Positions 1 through 9,700 of a stretch of 64,000 nt of DNA are shown here, one piece after another. Each line of letters opens with the position of its first letter. The first letter of the stretch is position 1. The notes beneath the pieces were generated by a model. It saw nothing but the letters and a program-made list of their open reading frames with translations. It ran no database searches and was not told where the DNA came from. The stretch comes from Clostridium ihumii AP5 (GTDB lineage Bacteria > Bacillota > Clostridia > Clostridiales > Clostridiaceae). A program made the translations under genes and the position numbers. The stretch spans positions 1 to 64,000 of the forward strand of contig NZ_CCAT010000044.1 of assembly GCF_000612845.1 (NCBI RefSeq), read 5' to 3'.

Positions 1-29
1 CAGGAGTTGTTACTTCTATAGTAGAGTAA
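1..29 (+). CDS. tuf: Elongation factor Tu, last codons only (partial)
   Basis: Only the 3' end of this gene is in the window. Read from base 3, with a codon split across the left edge, it gives GVVTSIVE and a TAA at 27-29. This matches the conserved C-terminus of EF-Tu, and in Firmicutes tuf lies directly upstream of rpsJ, so sequence and position agree. EF-Tu delivers aminoacyl-tRNA to the ribosome. The call rests on nine residues plus synteny. Confidence 0.85.
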
Positions 30-101
30 TATAACACCAATAATTTCAAGTCAAAAAAAATTGACTTAAGAGTGTATACATGATAATATAATACCTAGGT
101 T

Positions 102-131
102 TTAAGGAGAAGGGGACGCCCTTCTCCTTAA
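102..131 (+). terminator. Hairpin terminator after tuf
   Basis: A perfect 13-base-pair stem (102-114 with 119-131) closes on a GACG tetraloop, 72 bases after the tuf stop. The tract behind it is AT-rich rather than a clean run of T, so termination may be partial. The position fits the end of the fusA-tuf transcript. Confidence 0.7.
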
Positions 132-204
132 TTAATAAAAAAAATAATTATTAGTATACTAAAAATTAGTAATAAAAACTATTAAATAAAATTTAAAAAA
201 ATAC

Positions 205-233
205 TTGTAAATGCAACTTAAATACGATATAAT
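205..233 (+). promoter_or_regulatory. Sigma-A promoter of the S10-spc-alpha operon
   Basis: TTGTAA (205-210) and TATAAT (228-233) are separated by exactly 17 bases and lie downstream of the tuf terminator. Transcription should start near base 240, where a folded leader begins. This is the best promoter upstream of rpsJ and probably serves the whole ribosomal operon. Confidence 0.8.
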
Positions 234-239
234 GTAGAA

Positions 240-443
240 GTTGCAAAGTGGTAACAGCGATGAGGTAAGAGGTTGCCGGACTTCCGGGGAATTCTTCACC
301 GAGCATGCCTGATCATGAATTGGGCGACGGAGTTTTACTGTTCGAGGCATTGTCTAAAAGACGGTGCAACACCCGGTACAGTTTACAGAACATCCGCTGT
401 TGCGCGTAAGAAGTATAGCGTGCGATGAAAAGGAGGGAAAACA
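240..443 (+). promoter_or_regulatory. Structured 5' leader of the S10 operon
   Basis: About 200 bases of unusually GC-rich sequence lie between the promoter and rpsJ. Stems found by eye are: a closing helix 240-245 with 365-370; 250-255 with 272-277 (one G-U); 264-270 with 293-300 (one bulge) enclosing a CCGG-ACTT-CCGG hairpin at 276-287; 305-310 with 345-350; 363-366 with 370-373; and 395-398 with 417-420. Some of these are mutually exclusive. There is no convincing coding frame. A structured leader on a ribosomal operon suggests autoregulation; in E. coli the S10 operon is controlled by L4, but the ligand here is unknown. Confidence 0.6.
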
Positions 444-752
444 ATGTCAAAACAAAAAATAAGAATCAGATTAAAAGCATTTGATCACACAATATTAGAT
501 CAATCAGCTGAGAGAATAGTTGAAACTGCTAAATCTACAGGAGCTAAAGTAGCTGGTCCAGTACCACTACCAACTGAAAAAGATGTAATAACAGTATTAA
601 GAGCAGTTCACAAATACAAAGATTCTAGAGAACAGTTCGAAATAAGAACACACAAAAGATTAATCGATATATTAAGCCCATCACCAAAAACTGTTGATGC
701 CTTAATGAGATTAGATTTACCAGCAGGTGTAGACATAGAAATAAAACTATAG
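444..752 (+). CDS. rpsJ: Small ribosomal subunit protein S10
   Basis: The 102-residue product has the S10 fold signature ([18 protein letters not shown] near the N-terminus and RTHKRLIDI around residue 70) and the family's normal length. S10 sits in the 30S head and, as NusE, also takes part in antitermination complexes. An AGGAGGG site at 431-437 sets the ATG. It is the first gene of the S10-spc-alpha operon, and its start follows directly on the folded leader. Confidence 0.98.
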   Translation: MSKQKIRIRLKAFDHTILDQSAERIVETAKSTGAKVAGPVPLPTEKDVITVLRAVHKYKDSREQFEIRTHKRLIDILSPSPKTVDALMRLDLPAGVDIEIKL

Positions 753-758
753 TAAAAA

Positions 759-808
759 CGTACATATTGTGAAACACTTTATTTGTACGGGTAATAGATA
801 ACTATTAC
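759..808 (+). promoter_or_regulatory. Two small hairpins in the rpsJ-rplC spacer
   Basis: The 106-base spacer holds CGTACA (759-764) pairing with TGTACG (784-789), and GTAATAG (791-797) pairing with CTATTAC (802-808). Neither is followed by a T-run, so they are not terminators. They could affect processing or translation of rplC; no function is shown. Confidence 0.35.
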
Positions 809-858
809 TAACTATTATGATCACTATGTGGTCCGCTAATAAGTAGGAGGTGTATTAA

Positions 859-1485
859 ATGAAAAAAGCTATAATGGGTAGAAAATTAGGAATGACTCAA
901 ATATTTGATGAAAATAGAAAAGTAGTTCCAGTAACAGTTGTAGAAGCTGGTCCATGCGTAGTAATTCAAAAGAAAACAGTAGAAACTGACGGATATGAAG
1001 CAGTTAAGGTTGCTTTTGGAGATATAAGAGAAAAATTAGTTAACAAGCCAACAAAAGGTCAATTTGACAAAGCTGGAGTTGCTGTTAAAAGACATATAAA
1101 AGAATTTAAATTAGAAGATTCTAACTTAGAAGTTGGAGCTGAAATAAAAGCTGACGTTTTTGCAGCAGGAGACAAAATAGATGTTTCTGGAGTATCTAAA
1201 GGAAAAGGATTCCAAGGCGTAATCAAAAGATGGAACTTCCACAGAGGACCAATGAGCCACGGTTCTAAATTCCACAGAGCAGTAGGTTCAATGGGAGCAT
1301 CATCAGATCCTTCAAGAACATTCAAAAACAAAAAAATGCCTGGACATATGGGTAGTGTTAACACAACAGTATTAAACTTAGAAGTAGTAAGAGTAATACC
1401 TGAGAAAAACATAATCTTAATAAAAGGCGGAATACCAGGACCAAACAAAGGTCTTGTAGTAATAAGAGACGCTGTTAAAGCTTAA
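859..1485 (+). CDS. rplC: Large ribosomal subunit protein L3
   Basis: The 208-residue product starts [16 protein letters not shown], the L3 N-terminal signature, and has the central loop [26 protein letters not shown] (written here as the segment around residues 115-140) that reaches the peptidyl-transferase centre. Length is normal. L3 is an early 23S rRNA assembly protein. An AGGAGG site lies at 845-850. It is the second gene of the S10 block, followed after 17 bases by rplD. Confidence 0.97.
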   Translation: MKKAIMGRKLGMTQIFDENRKVVPVTVVEAGPCVVIQKKTVETDGYEAVKVAFGDIREKLVNKPTKGQFDKAGVAVKRHIKEFKLEDSNLEVGAEIKADVFAAGDKIDVSGVSKGKGFQGVIKRWNFHRGPMSHGSKFHRAVGSMGASSDPSRTFKNKKMPGHMGSVNTTVLNLEVVRVIPEKNIILIKGGIPGPNKGLVVIRDAVKA

Positions 1486-1502
1486 GGAAAGGAGGATGCA
1501 GA

Positions 1503-2123
1503 ATGCCTACAATAAAAGTTTTTAATAAAGAAGGAAAAGAAGTTGGAGATATCCAATTAAATGAAAGTGTATTTGCTGCTGAAATAAGCGCAGAATCAAT
1601 GCACCAAGTAGTATTAGCTCAATTAGCTAATAAAAGACAAGGAACTCAAAGCGCTAAAACTAGAGCAGAAGTTAGAGGCGGAGGAATCAAACCTTGGAGA
1701 CAAAAAGGAACTGGTAGAGCAAGACAAGGTTCAATAAGAGCTCCACAATGGATACATGGTGGTATCGTATTTGCACCAAAACCAAGATCTTACAGAGTAT
1801 CAATTCCAAAAAGCATGAGAAGAACAGCTATGAAATCAGCTTTATCTTCAAAAGTTGCTGAAAATGAAATGATAGTATTAGAAAGTTTAGCATTTGATGC
1901 ACCAAAAACTAAAGAGATGATCAAAGTTTTAAATGCATTTGAAGCTAAAAAGACTTTAATAGTAGTAGCTGATACTGAAAACAATGTTTACAAATCAGCT
2001 AGAAATATACCAGGGGTAGCTGTGTTACCAGTAAACAACATAAATGTTTATGACATATTAAAATATGAAACATTCATGGTAACTAAAGATGCTGTATCTA
2101 AGATTGAGGAGGTGTATGCATAA
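1503..2123 (+). CDS. rplD: Large ribosomal subunit protein L4
   Basis: The 206-residue product contains the conserved extended loop ([20 protein letters not shown], about residues 59-78) that lines the peptide exit tunnel. L4 binds 23S rRNA during assembly and in some bacteria represses its own operon through the leader, which makes it a candidate ligand for the leader at 240-443. An AAAGGAGG site precedes the ATG. The stop overlaps the rplW start by one base (TAATG). Confidence 0.97.
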   Translation: MPTIKVFNKEGKEVGDIQLNESVFAAEISAESMHQVVLAQLANKRQGTQSAKTRAEVRGGGIKPWRQKGTGRARQGSIRAPQWIHGGIVFAPKPRSYRVSIPKSMRRTAMKSALSSKVAENEMIVLESLAFDAPKTKEMIKVLNAFEAKKTLIVVADTENNVYKSARNIPGVAVLPVNNINVYDILKYETFMVTKDAVSKIEEVYA

Positions 2124-2419
2124 TGAAAATGACTAGCCATGATATAATCAGAAAACCTGTTATAACTGAAAAAAGTATGGCAGCAATGGCTGACAGAAAA
2201 TACACTTTCATCGTTGACATACACGCTAACAAATTCCAAATCAAAAAAGCTATAGAAGAAGTTTTTGCAGGAGTAAAAGTTGACAATGTAGCTACAATAA
2301 GAAACTTAGGAAAAACTAAGAGAGTTGGAGTACATGTTGGTAAGAGAGCTGACTTCAAAAAAGCAATAGTTACACTAGCAGAAGATAGTAAGACTATAGA
2401 ATTCTTTGAAGGAATGTAA
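2123..2419 (+). CDS. rplW: Large ribosomal subunit protein L23
   Basis: The 98-residue product shows L23 features: [13 protein letters not shown] at the N-terminus and the [19 protein letters not shown] strand-helix segment around residues 27-45. L23 lies at the tunnel exit and is the docking site for trigger factor and SRP. The start codon overlaps the rplD stop, which suggests translational coupling, with GAGGAGG inside the end of rplD as its ribosome binding site. Confidence 0.96.
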   Translation: MKMTSHDIIRKPVITEKSMAAMADRKYTFIVDIHANKFQIKKAIEEVFAGVKVDNVATIRNLGKTKRVGVHVGKRADFKKAIVTLAEDSKTIEFFEGM

Positions 2420-2475
2420 TTAAAAGCATTTATTGGTATGATACCAGATAAGCGATAAAAAAGGAGGGAAACCTA

Positions 2476-3309
2476 ATGGCAGTTAAGAAATTTAACCCTA
2501 CCACTCCTTCAAGAAGAAATATGACAATGTCAACATTTGAAGAAATAACTACAAATGTGCCAGAAAAGTCACTTCTTGTAAGCAAAAAGAAAAACGGTGG
2601 TAGAAATGCACAAGGTAAAATAACTGTTCGTCACCACGGTGGTGGAGCAAAACAAAAATACAGATTAATCGACTTTAAAAGAAATAAAGATAATATCCCA
2701 GCTAAGGTTTTATCAATTGAGTACGATCCAAACAGAACAGCTTATATAGCATTAGTTGTATATGCAGATGGAGAGAAGAGATACATAATCGCTCCAGTTG
2801 GATTAAAAGTTGGAGATACAATAGTATCTGGACCAGAAGCGGATATCAAAGTTGGTAACACTTTACCTATAGCTAACATACCAGTTGGTACAGTAATTCA
2901 CAACATAGAATTACAAATAGGAAAAGGAGCACAATTAGTAAGATCAGCAGGTTCTTCAGCTCAATTAATGGCTAAAGAAGGCGAATATGCTCAAGTAAGA
3001 CTTCCAAGTGGAGAAGTTAGATACGTAAGAGTTAACTGCAGAGCTACAATTGGAACAGTTTCTAACTTAACTAACGAAATAGTTAAGATAGGTAAAGCTG
3101 GTAGAAAAAGACACATGGGAATCAGACCAACAGTAAGAGGATCTGTAATGAACCCTAACGATCACCCACACGGTGGTGGAGAAGGTAAATGTCCAGTAGG
3201 ACACGCAAATCCAATGACACCATGGGGTAAACCAGCTCTTGGATATAAAACAAGAAAAACTAAAAAATACTCTGATAAGTTTATTGTTAAGAGAAGAAAC
3301 GGTAAGTAA
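2476..3309 (+). CDS. rplB: Large ribosomal subunit protein L2
   Basis: The 277-residue product has the typical L2 start [16 protein letters not shown] and the highly conserved C-terminal region around GVAMNP-type motif [15 protein letters not shown], including the histidine associated with peptidyl-transferase activity. L2 helps join the subunits. AAGGAGGG precedes the ATG. The 56-base spacer from rplW can form a short stem around TGGTAT/ATACCA (2433-2445). Confidence 0.97.
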   Translation: MAVKKFNPTTPSRRNMTMSTFEEITTNVPEKSLLVSKKKNGGRNAQGKITVRHHGGGAKQKYRLIDFKRNKDNIPAKVLSIEYDPNRTAYIALVVYADGEKRYIIAPVGLKVGDTIVSGPEADIKVGNTLPIANIPVGTVIHNIELQIGKGAQLVRSAGSSAQLMAKEGEYAQVRLPSGEVRYVRVNCRATIGTVSNLTNEIVKIGKAGRKRHMGIRPTVRGSVMNPNDHPHGGGEGKCPVGHANPMTPWGKPALGYKTRKTKKYSDKFIVKRRNGK

Positions 3310-3374
3310 TAGGGAGAGAATATTTTATTCTCTTCTAAGTTACGAGTATGTTATATGAAGGGAGGACTTTATAA

Positions 3375-3656
3375 ATGGGCAGATCTATTAAAAAAGGACC
3401 TTATATAAAAGAGTCATTATTAAAGAAAATTGAAGAAATGAACCAAAACGGAGAAAAGAAAGTTGTTAAAACTTGGTCAAGAAGTTCAACAATCTTCCCT
3501 CAAATGATAGGCCACACTATCGCGGTTCATGACGGAAGAAAACATGTTCCAGTATATGTTCAAGAAGATATGGTGGGACACAAATTAGGAGAATTCGCTT
3601 TAACTAGAACTTTCAAAGGTCATATTGATAAAACAAAATCAAGTAAAGTAAGATAG
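3375..3656 (+). CDS. rpsS: Small ribosomal subunit protein S19
   Basis: The 93-residue product begins [15 protein letters not shown] and contains [19 protein letters not shown] and [13 protein letters not shown], both diagnostic of S19. It binds 16S rRNA in the 30S head next to S13. A GGGAGG site lies upstream of the ATG. It lies between rplB and rplV as in all S10 operons. Confidence 0.97.
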   Translation: MGRSIKKGPYIKESLLKKIEEMNQNGEKKVVKTWSRSSTIFPQMIGHTIAVHDGRKHVPVYVQEDMVGHKLGEFALTRTFKGHIDKTKSSKVR

Positions 3657-3678
3657 TTCGAGAAAGGAGGACACAGAA

Positions 3679-4014
3679 ATGGAAGCTAAAGCTATAGCTA
3701 AATATGTAAGAATGTCTCCAATGAAAATTGGAATAGTTCTTGATTTAATAAGAGGAAAAAATGTAAATGAAGCTTTTGCTATATTACAATATACTCCAAA
3801 AGATGCTGCTGAAGTTGTATACAAAGTTTTAAAATCAGCAGTAGCAAACGCAGAAAACAATTTAAGTTTAGATAGAAATAGACTATATGTTGCTAATGCT
3901 CACACTGGTCAAGGTCCAACTTTAAAAAGATTCAGACCACATGCACAAGGAAGAGCATTTAGAATAAACAAGAAAACTAGCCATATAACTCTAGTAGTTA
4001 AAGAAAGAGAATAA
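3679..4014 (+). CDS. rplV: Large ribosomal subunit protein L22
   Basis: The 111-residue product is normal for L22, with the N-terminal [14 protein letters not shown] segment and the C-terminal beta-hairpin around [18 protein letters not shown], which extends into the exit tunnel where macrolide-resistance changes occur in other bacteria. A strong AAAGGAGG site lies just upstream. rpsC follows after 16 bases. Confidence 0.97.
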   Translation: MEAKAIAKYVRMSPMKIGIVLDLIRGKNVNEAFAILQYTPKDAAEVVYKVLKSAVANAENNLSLDRNRLYVANAHTGQGPTLKRFRPHAQGRAFRINKKTSHITLVVKERE

Positions 4015-4030
4015 GAAGGAGGGATATATA

Positions 4031-4696
4031 GTGGGACAAAAAGTACATCCACACGGCTTAAGAGTTGGTGTAATCAAAGATTGGAACGCTAAATGGTTCG
4101 CTGAAGGAACTAAGTTTGCTGACAATTTAGTTGAAGATAATCAAATAAGAGAATATCTTAAGAAAAAACTTTTTACTGCTGGAATTTCTAAAATAGAAAT
4201 TGAAAGAGCTGCAAAAAGAGTTAAAATAAATATACATACTGCTAAACCAGGTATGGTTATAGGAAAAGGCGGTCAAGGTATAGAAGAATTAAAAAAAGGA
4301 CTTAAAAACCTTGTTGTAACAAACAATGTGTTAATCAACATCGTTGAAGTTAAGTCACCAGAATGTAACGCTCAATTAATGGCTGAAAACGTAGCTGCTC
4401 AACTAGAAAAGAGAATATCTTTCAGAAGAGCTATGAAACAAACAATTCAAAGAGCTATGAAATTAAATGTTAAGGGAGTTAAAACAGCTTGTTCTGGAAG
4501 ACTAGGTGGAGCTGATATCGCTAGAACAGAGCAATATCATGAAGGAACAATTCCACTACAAACTTTAAGAGCTGATATCGATTATGGATTTGCTGAAGCA
4601 GATACAACATACGGAAAAATCGGAGTTAAAGTTTGGGTTTATAAAGGAGAAGTTCTTCCAACAAAAAAAGTAGAGAAGGAAGAAGTTAACGCTTAA
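4031..4696 (+). CDS. rpsC: Small ribosomal subunit protein S3
   Basis: The 221-residue product begins at GTG with [13 protein letters not shown], and has a KH domain with the [14 protein letters not shown] loop (about residues 75-88) and a C-terminal S3 domain ending [18 protein letters not shown]3 lines the mRNA entry channel and contributes to helicase activity. AAGGAGGG sits at about 4015-4022, which supports the GTG start. Confidence 0.97.
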   Translation: MGQKVHPHGLRVGVIKDWNAKWFAEGTKFADNLVEDNQIREYLKKKLFTAGISKIEIERAAKRVKINIHTAKPGMVIGKGGQGIEELKKGLKNLVVTNNVLINIVEVKSPECNAQLMAENVAAQLEKRISFRRAMKQTIQRAMKLNVKGVKTACSGRLGGADIARTEQYHEGTIPLQTLRADIDYGFAEADTTYGKIGVKVWVYKGEVLPTKKVEKEEVNA

Positions 4697-4722
4697 TAAC
4701 GTTCAGGAAGGAGGAATATGAC

Positions 4723-5166
4723 ATGTTAATGCCTAAAAGAGTTAAACATCGTAAGGTTCAACGTGGTAGAATGAAGGGAAAAGCTACAAGAGGTAACTTC
4801 ATTGCTTACGGAGATTATGCTTTACAAGCAACTGAATGTGGTTGGATAACAAGCAATCAAATTGAGTCTGCCAGAATAGCTATCAATAGATACGTAAGAA
4901 GAGGAGGAAAGGTTTGGATAAAAATCTTCCCTGACAAACCTGTAACTGAGAAACCTGCTGAAACACGTATGGGTTCTGGTAAAGGATCACCAGAGTACTG
5001 GGTAGCAGTAGTAAAACCAGGCAGAGTGTTATTTGAAATAGCTGGAGTTTCTGAAGAGGCTGCAAGAGAAGCAATGAGACTTGCATCACACAAATTACCA
5101 GTAAAAACTAAATTTGTAACAAGAAAAGATTTTGAGGAAATGGGTGGTGAAATCAATGAAGGCTAA
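4723..5166 (+). CDS. rplP: Large ribosomal subunit protein L16
   Basis: The 147-residue product starts [19 protein letters not shown], as Firmicute L16 proteins do, so the first of two nearby ATGs (4723, not 4729) is preferred; AAGGAGG lies upstream. The middle ([19 protein letters not shown]) is the conserved part near the A-site tRNA. Its last 11 bases overlap the start of rpmC. Confidence 0.96.
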   Translation: MLMPKRVKHRKVQRGRMKGKATRGNFIAYGDYALQATECGWITSNQIESARIAINRYVRRGGKVWIKIFPDKPVTEKPAETRMGSGKGSPEYWVAVVKPGRVLFEIAGVSEEAAREAMRLASHKLPVKTKFVTRKDFEEMGGEINEG

Positions 5167-5368
5167 TGAATTAAAAGAGTTGAGACAAAGTACTCCTCAA
5201 GATTTACAAGTAAAATTAAATGATTTAAAATCTGAATTATTTAACCTTAGATTTCAGTTAGCTACAGGTCAGTTAGAAAACCCAATGAGAATAAAACAGG
5301 TTAAAAAATCTATAGCCCAAATTAAAACCATCCTTAGAGAAGAAGAATTAAGGGCGATCGAACAGTAA
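5156..5368 (+). CDS. rpmC: Large ribosomal subunit protein L29
   Basis: The 70-residue product [11 protein letters not shown]... has the family motif [28 protein letters not shown] in its two-helix core (about residues 29-56, read as segments). I chose the ATG at 5156, inside the end of rplP, since upstream in-frame codons would give a non-homologous tail; a GGTGGTGA site at about 5143 serves it. L29 lies next to L23 at the tunnel exit. Confidence 0.95.
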   Translation: MKANELKELRQSTPQDLQVKLNDLKSELFNLRFQLATGQLENPMRIKQVKKSIAQIKTILREEELRAIEQ

Positions 5369-5397
5369 AACTGAAAGACTGAAAGGAGGTTTATCTT

Positions 5398-5652
5398 GTG
5401 GAAAGAGGATTAAGAAAAACTAGAATAGGAAAAGTTGTTTCTGATAAAATGGATAAGACTATAGTTGTTGCAGTTGAAACAAAAGTAAGACATCCATTAT
5501 ACGGAAAAACAGTTAATAGAACTACTAAATTTAAAGTTCATGATGAAAATAATGACGCAAGAATTAACGATACAGTACAAATAATGGAAACAAGACCATT
5601 ATCTAAAGATAAAAGATGGAGACTTGTTCAAATTACTGAGAGAGCTAAATAG
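5398..5652 (+). CDS. rpsQ: Small ribosomal subunit protein S17
   Basis: The 84-residue product, starting at GTG after AAAGGAGG, carries the S17 pattern [18 protein letters not shown] and [33 protein letters not shown] in an OB fold. S17 is a primary 16S rRNA-binding protein. Position between rpmC and rplN is the canonical spc order. Confidence 0.97.
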   Translation: MERGLRKTRIGKVVSDKMDKTIVVAVETKVRHPLYGKTVNRTTKFKVHDENNDARINDTVQIMETRPLSKDKRWRLVQITERAK

Positions 5653-5675
5653 TTGACTGAAAGGAGGTATTTTTC

Positions 5676-6044
5676 ATGATACAACAACAAACATTATTAA
5701 AAGTAGCAGATAACTCTGGTGCTAAAGAGATAATGTGTATAAGAGTACTAGGTGGATCCAAGAGAAAATGGGGAAACATCGGAGATATAATTGTTGCTAG
5801 CGTTAAAAGTGCAACACCAGGTGGAGTTGTTAAAAAAGGTGACGTAGTAAAGGCAGTTATTGTTAGATCAGTTAAAGGTTTAAGAAGAGCAGACGGTTCA
5901 TATATCAGATTTGATGAAAATGCAGCTGTTATAATAAAAGAAGATAAAAATCCAAGAGGAACTCGTATCTTCGGACCTGTTGCTAGGGAGCTAAGAGATA
6001 AAGAATTTAACAAAATTTTATCACTAGCACCTGAAGTTCTATAA
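5676..6044 (+). CDS. rplN: Large ribosomal subunit protein L14
   Basis: The 122-residue product has [18 protein letters not shown] at the N-terminus and ends with [24 protein letters not shown], both hallmarks of L14, at the exact family length. L14 lies at the subunit interface and binds the silencing factor RsfS in other bacteria. An AAAGGAGG site precedes the ATG. Confidence 0.98.
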   Translation: MIQQQTLLKVADNSGAKEIMCIRVLGGSKRKWGNIGDIIVASVKSATPGGVVKKGDVVKAVIVRSVKGLRRADGSYIRFDENAAVIIKEDKNPRGTRIFGPVARELRDKEFNKILSLAPEVL

Positions 6045-6061
6045 GATAGGAGGTAGCTGTA

Positions 6062-6376
6062 ATGAAGGTTCACGTTAGAAAGAAAGACACTGTAATGGTT
6101 ATTTCTGGTAAAGATAAAGGAAAAACTGGAGAGGTTTTAGCGGTTTATCCTAAAACTGGAAAAGTTGTAGTTAAAGACGTTAACGTTGTAACTAAGCACC
6201 AAAAACCAAATAGACAAAACATGCAAGGTGGAATAGTTCACGTTGAAGGAGCTATAAATAGTTCAAAAGTTATGCTATACTGCAACAAATGTAAATCTGT
6301 TACTAGAATAAGCAATAAAATATTAGAAGATGGCACTAAAGTAAGAGAGTGCAAAAAGTGCGGAGAAACATTTTAG
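6062..6376 (+). CDS. rplX: Large ribosomal subunit protein L24, cysteine-rich form
   Basis: The 104-residue product has an N-terminal KOW motif (DTVMVISGKDKGKTGEV, residues 9-25) and a C-terminal half with two CxxC pairs (C74, C77, C97, C100), the arrangement of the zinc-type L24. L24 initiates 50S assembly by binding the 5' end of 23S rRNA. AGGAGG precedes the ATG at close range. Zinc binding is inferred from the cysteine spacing. Confidence 0.96.
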   Translation: MKVHVRKKDTVMVISGKDKGKTGEVLAVYPKTGKVVVKDVNVVTKHQKPNRQNMQGGIVHVEGAINSSKVMLYCNKCKSVTRISNKILEDGTKVRECKKCGETF

Positions 6377-6399
6377 TTTTTGAAAGGAGGGTTTAACTA

Positions 6400-6942
6400 A
6401 TGGTTGCAAGACTACAAGAGAAATATAATAATGAAGTAGTTCAAGCTATGATGGAGAAGTTCGGATACAAAAACATCATGGAAGTACCAAAGCTTGAAAA
6501 AATAGTAGTAAACATGGGAGTTGGCGAAGCTAAAGACAATTCTAAAGTTTTAGAATCTGCAGTTTCAGATATGGAATTAGTAACTGGACAAAAAGCAGTT
6601 TTAACTAGAGCTAAGAACTCAGTTGCTAACTTTAAAATAAGAGAGAACATGCCTATAGGATGCAAAGTTACATTAAGAAGAGAAAAAATGTATGAGTTTG
6701 CTGATAAATTAATCAATATTGCTTTACCTAGAGTTAGAGACTTCAGAGGAGTTCCTTCAAAATCTTTTGATGGAAGAGGTAACTATGCTTTAGGAGTAAA
6801 AGAGCAATTAATATTCCCTGAAGTAGAATATGATAAAATTGATAAAGTAAGAGGTATGGATATAATATTCGTTACTAGTGCAAAGACAGACGAGGAAGCA
6901 AGAGAATTATTAAGATTCCTTGGAATGCCATTTGCTCAATAA
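6400..6942 (+). CDS. rplE: Large ribosomal subunit protein L5
   Basis: The 180-residue product shows the L5 signature: [18 protein letters not shown]-like start (residues 25-44), [19 protein letters not shown] and the C-terminal [21 protein letters not shown]5 loads 5S rRNA onto the 50S particle. AAAGGAGGG lies upstream of the ATG. It is followed by the zinc-type rpsN, as in Gram-positive bacteria. Confidence 0.97.
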   Translation: MVARLQEKYNNEVVQAMMEKFGYKNIMEVPKLEKIVVNMGVGEAKDNSKVLESAVSDMELVTGQKAVLTRAKNSVANFKIRENMPIGCKVTLRREKMYEFADKLINIALPRVRDFRGVPSKSFDGRGNYALGVKEQLIFPEVEYDKIDKVRGMDIIFVTSAKTDEEARELLRFLGMPFAQ

Positions 6943-6957
6943 TAAGGAGGGAATAAG

Positions 6958-7143
6958 ATGGCACGTAAAGCTTTAATAGAAAAATGGAAACAAGAGCCTA
7001 AATATTCAACTAGAGCTTATACTAGATGCAGACTATGTGGAAGACCACACTCTGTATTAAAGAAATTTGGTATATGCCGTATCTGTTTCAGAGAACTTGC
7101 ATATAAAGGAGAAATTCCTGGATGTAAGAAGGCAAGTTGGTAA
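6958..7143 (+). CDS. rpsN: Small ribosomal subunit protein S14, zinc type
   Basis: The 61-residue product is the short zinc-binding form, with C24, C27, C40 and C43 in the RCRLCGRPH...ICRICFREL ribbon. Firmicutes keep this form in the spc operon and often a zinc-free paralogue elsewhere under Zur control. It binds the 16S rRNA 3' major domain. TAAGGAGGG precedes the ATG. Confidence 0.97.
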   Translation: MARKALIEKWKQEPKYSTRAYTRCRLCGRPHSVLKKFGICRICFRELAYKGEIPGCKKASW

Positions 7144-7175
7144 TATAACACAGTATATGAAAGGAGGCAAATTAC

Positions 7176-7574
7176 ATGGTTATGACTGACCCTATCGCAG
7201 ATTTGCTAACACGTATTAGAAATGCAAATGTTGTTAGACATGAAATATTAGAAGTTCCTTCTTCAAACATAAAGAAGGCAATCGCAAACATAATGCTTCA
7301 AGAAGGATATCTTAAAAATATAGAAGAATATCAAGATGGTTCTGTAAAAATGTTAAGACTTACAATGAAATATGGTCAAAACAAAGAAAGAGTAATAACA
7401 GGACTTAAGAGAATATCTAAACCTGGTTTAAGAGTTTATTCTAAACAAGAGGATATTCCAAAGGTATTAAATGGATTAGGTGTAGCAATAATATCTACAT
7501 CAAAAGGAATATTAACAGACAAAGAAGCAAGAAAACAAGGATTAGGTGGAGAAGTAATCTGCTATATCTGGTAG
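7176..7574 (+). CDS. rpsH: Small ribosomal subunit protein S8
   Basis: The 132-residue product has [16 protein letters not shown] at its start and the conserved S8 C-terminus [27 protein letters not shown]. The ATG at 7176 (MVMTDP) is retained because this form is common in Firmicutes and is well placed after AAAGGAGG; 7182 is the alternative. S8 binds 16S helix 21 and represses the spc operon in E. coli. Confidence 0.97.
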   Translation: MVMTDPIADLLTRIRNANVVRHEILEVPSSNIKKAIANIMLQEGYLKNIEEYQDGSVKMLRLTMKYGQNKERVITGLKRISKPGLRVYSKQEDIPKVLNGLGVAIISTSKGILTDKEARKQGLGGEVICYIW

Positions 7575-7596
7575 TTTAAGAACAGGAGGTGCAAGT

Positions 7597-8136
7597 ATGT
7601 CAAGAGTAGGAAGACTTCCAATAGCTATACCTGCTGGTGTAACAGTTACTGTATCACCAGAGAACGTTGTTGTTGTTAAAGGACCTAAGGGAGAATTAAC
7701 AAAAGCAGTGTGTAAAGATATGAACATAGCTATCGAAGAAAATTCAATCGTTGTTACAAGACCAAGCGATGTAAAAGAACATAGAGCTCTTCATGGATTA
7801 ACAAGAGCATTAATAAATAATATGGTAGTAGGAGTAACAGAAGGTTACACTAAAACTCTACAATTAGTTGGTGTTGGATACAGAGCAACATTAAAAGGAA
7901 ACAAATTAAATCTTAACCTTGGATTCTCACATCCAGTTGAAGTTGAAGCATTAGAAGGAGTAACTTTTGAAACTCCAGATGCTAATACAATCAACGTTAA
8001 AGGTATTGATAAAGAAAAAGTTGGAGCAGTTGCCGCTGATATAAGATCATGGAGAAAACCTGAACCTTACAAAGGAAAAGGTATTAAGTATGCTGGTGAA
8101 GTTATCAGACGTAAGGAAGGTAAGACTGGTAAATAA
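7597..8136 (+). CDS. rplF: Large ribosomal subunit protein L6
   Basis: The 179-residue product begins [15 protein letters not shown] and ends with the conserved [27 protein letters not shown] segment. L6 has two related domains and sits near the GTPase-associated centre. AGGAGG precedes the ATG. Gene order rpsH-rplF-rplR is canonical. Confidence 0.97.
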   Translation: MSRVGRLPIAIPAGVTVTVSPENVVVVKGPKGELTKAVCKDMNIAIEENSIVVTRPSDVKEHRALHGLTRALINNMVVGVTEGYTKTLQLVGVGYRATLKGNKLNLNLGFSHPVEVEALEGVTFETPDANTINVKGIDKEKVGAVAADIRSWRKPEPYKGKGIKYAGEVIRRKEGKTGK

Positions 8137-8161
8137 CATAAACTAGGAAGGAGTGAATACA

Positions 8162-8524
8162 ATGTTCAAAAAGGTTGACAGAAAGCTATCAAGAGAAGCT
8201 CGTCACTTAAGAGTTCGTAAGAAAATATCTGGAACAACTGAAAGACCAAGATTAGCGGTTTACAGAAGTTCTAAGAACATATACGCTCAAATAATAGATG
8301 ACGTAACTGGCAGAACTTTAGTTTCAGCTTCAAGCTTAGATAAAGATTTTGCTTTAAAAGCTGGAAGTAATAAAGATGCTGCTAAAGCAGTTGGAGAAAT
8401 CGTAGCTAAAAGAGCTTTAGAAAAAGGAATAAAAGAAGTTGTATTTGATAGAGGCGGATACGTATATCACGGAAGAATACAAGTTCTTGCAGAAGGCGCT
8501 AGAGAAGCAGGTCTTCAATTCTAA
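8162..8524 (+). CDS. rplR: Large ribosomal subunit protein L18
   Basis: The 120-residue product [22 protein letters not shown]... has the L18 5S-rRNA-binding N-terminus and the [18 protein letters not shown] and [24 protein letters not shown] motifs. I start it at the ATG 8162; an in-frame GTG at 8153 falls inside the ribosome binding site (GGAAGGAG, about 8146-8153) and is rejected. Confidence 0.97.
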   Translation: MFKKVDRKLSREARHLRVRKKISGTTERPRLAVYRSSKNIYAQIIDDVTGRTLVSASSLDKDFALKAGSNKDAAKAVGEIVAKRALEKGIKEVVFDRGGYVYHGRIQVLAEGAREAGLQF

Positions 8525-8548
8525 TTTAATAAAGAAGGAGGGAAATTC

Positions 8549-9046
8549 ATGAAAATAGATCCTAGCACACTAGATCTTAAAGAAAAAGTTGTTCACATAA
8601 ACAGAGTTGCTAAGGTTGTTAAAGGTGGAAGAAATTTCAGATTCAGTGCTCTTGTAGTAGTTGGAGATGAGAACGGACACATCGGAGTTGGTACTGGAAA
8701 ATCAATAGAGATACCAGAAGCAATAAGAAAAGGCATTGAAGATGCTAAAAAACACCTTGTTAAAGTTGAATTAGATGGAACTACAGTTCCTCACACTATA
8801 GATGGAAAATTTGGCACTGGATTAGTGCACATAATGCCAGCATCTGAAGGTACAGGAGTTATCGCTGGAGGTCCAGCAAGAGCCGTGCTTGAGCTTGCAG
8901 GATTAAAAGACGTTAGAGCCAAATCTTTAGGATCAAATAACCCAAGAAATATGATAAATGCTACTATCAACGGATTAGCTAACTTAAGAACAGCAGAACA
9001 AGTTGCGAAGTTAAGAGGCAAAACTGTTGAGGAAATTTTAGGATAG
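8549..9046 (+). CDS. rpsE: Small ribosomal subunit protein S5
   Basis: The 165-residue product has the double-stranded RNA-binding-like N-terminal domain ([23 protein letters not shown], about residues 10-32, as segments) and the C-terminal domain with [17 protein letters not shown]5 sits at the mRNA entry and contributes to decoding fidelity. GAAGGAGGG precedes the ATG. Confidence 0.97.
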   Translation: MKIDPSTLDLKEKVVHINRVAKVVKGGRNFRFSALVVVGDENGHIGVGTGKSIEIPEAIRKGIEDAKKHLVKVELDGTTVPHTIDGKFGTGLVHIMPASEGTGVIAGGPARAVLELAGLKDVRAKSLGSNNPRNMINATINGLANLRTAEQVAKLRGKTVEEILG

Positions 9047-9057
9047 GAGGGATAACC

Positions 9058-9237
9058 TTGGCTAAAATTAAGATAACATTAACAAAAAGCTTAATAGGAA
9101 GAAAAAAAGAGCACATAGCTACTGTTAATGCATTAGGATTAAAGAAAATCGGAAAAACTGTTGAGCACGAGGAAACTCCTCAAATAAAAGGTATGGTAAA
9201 CAAAGTAAGTTACCTACTAAAAGTTGAAGAAGCTTAA
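9058..9237 (+). CDS. rpmD: Large ribosomal subunit protein L30
   Basis: Reading from TTG at 9058 gives a 59-residue protein, [20 protein letters not shown]..., with the L30 features [38 protein letters not shown]. Length and position between rpsE and rplO are exactly right. TAGGAGGG lies at about 9043-9050 with good spacing. The short length and non-ATG start make it easy to miss. Confidence 0.95.
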   Translation: MAKIKITLTKSLIGRKKEHIATVNALGLKKIGKTVEHEETPQIKGMVNKVSYLLKVEEA

Positions 9238-9256
9238 TAACAAGGAGGTGTAAACT

Positions 9257-9700
9257 ATGAAACTTCATGAGTTAAGACCTGCAGCAGGAGCTAAAAAATC
9301 TTCTAAAAAAAGAGTAGGAAGAGGAACAGGTTCAGGCTGGGGTAAAACAGCTGCAAGAGGACAAAACGGACAAAACTCAAGATCAGGTGGTGGAGTAAGA
9401 CCAGGATTTGAGGGAGGACAAATGCCTCTATACAGAAGATTACCAAAAAGAGGATTTACAAACATATTTGCTAAGGAGTATGCTTGCATAAATGTTGATA
9501 GATTAAATATCTTCGAAAATGGTACAGAAGTAACACCAGAAGTATTAGTTGAAAAAGGAATAGTTAAAAAACTATACGATGGTGTAAAAATATTAGGAAA
9601 TGGTAGCTTAGAAAAGAGCTTAACAATAAAAGCACACAAAGTTTCTAAAGCTGCAGCAGAAAAAATAGAAGCCGCTGGAGGAAAAGTTGAGGTGATATAG
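9257..9700 (+). CDS. rplO: Large ribosomal subunit protein L15
   Basis: The 147-residue product has the glycine- and arginine-rich N-terminus of L15 ([20 protein letters not shown], then [24 protein letters not shown]) that threads through 23S rRNA, and a globular C-terminus. AAGGAGG precedes the ATG. Its TAG abuts the ATG of secY. Confidence 0.97.
   Translation: MKLHELRPAAGAKKSSKKRVGRGTGSGWGKTAARGQNGQNSRSGGGVRPGFEGGQMPLYRRLPKRGFTNIFAKEYACINVDRLNIFENGTEVTPEVLVEKGIVKKLYDGVKILGNGSLEKSLTIKAHKVSKAAAEKIEAAGGKVEVI

Noticed and set aside
61-92. TTGACT (61-66) and TATAAT (87-92) as a promoter just after tuf
   Set aside because: The spacer is 20 bases and the transcript would enter a terminator at once; the TTGTAA-17-TATAAT pair at 205-233 is a far better promoter.
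159-350. Minus-strand frame of 63 codons across the S10 leader
   Set aside because: It lies on the non-coding side of a structured leader, has no ribosome binding site and gives a protein of no recognisable type.
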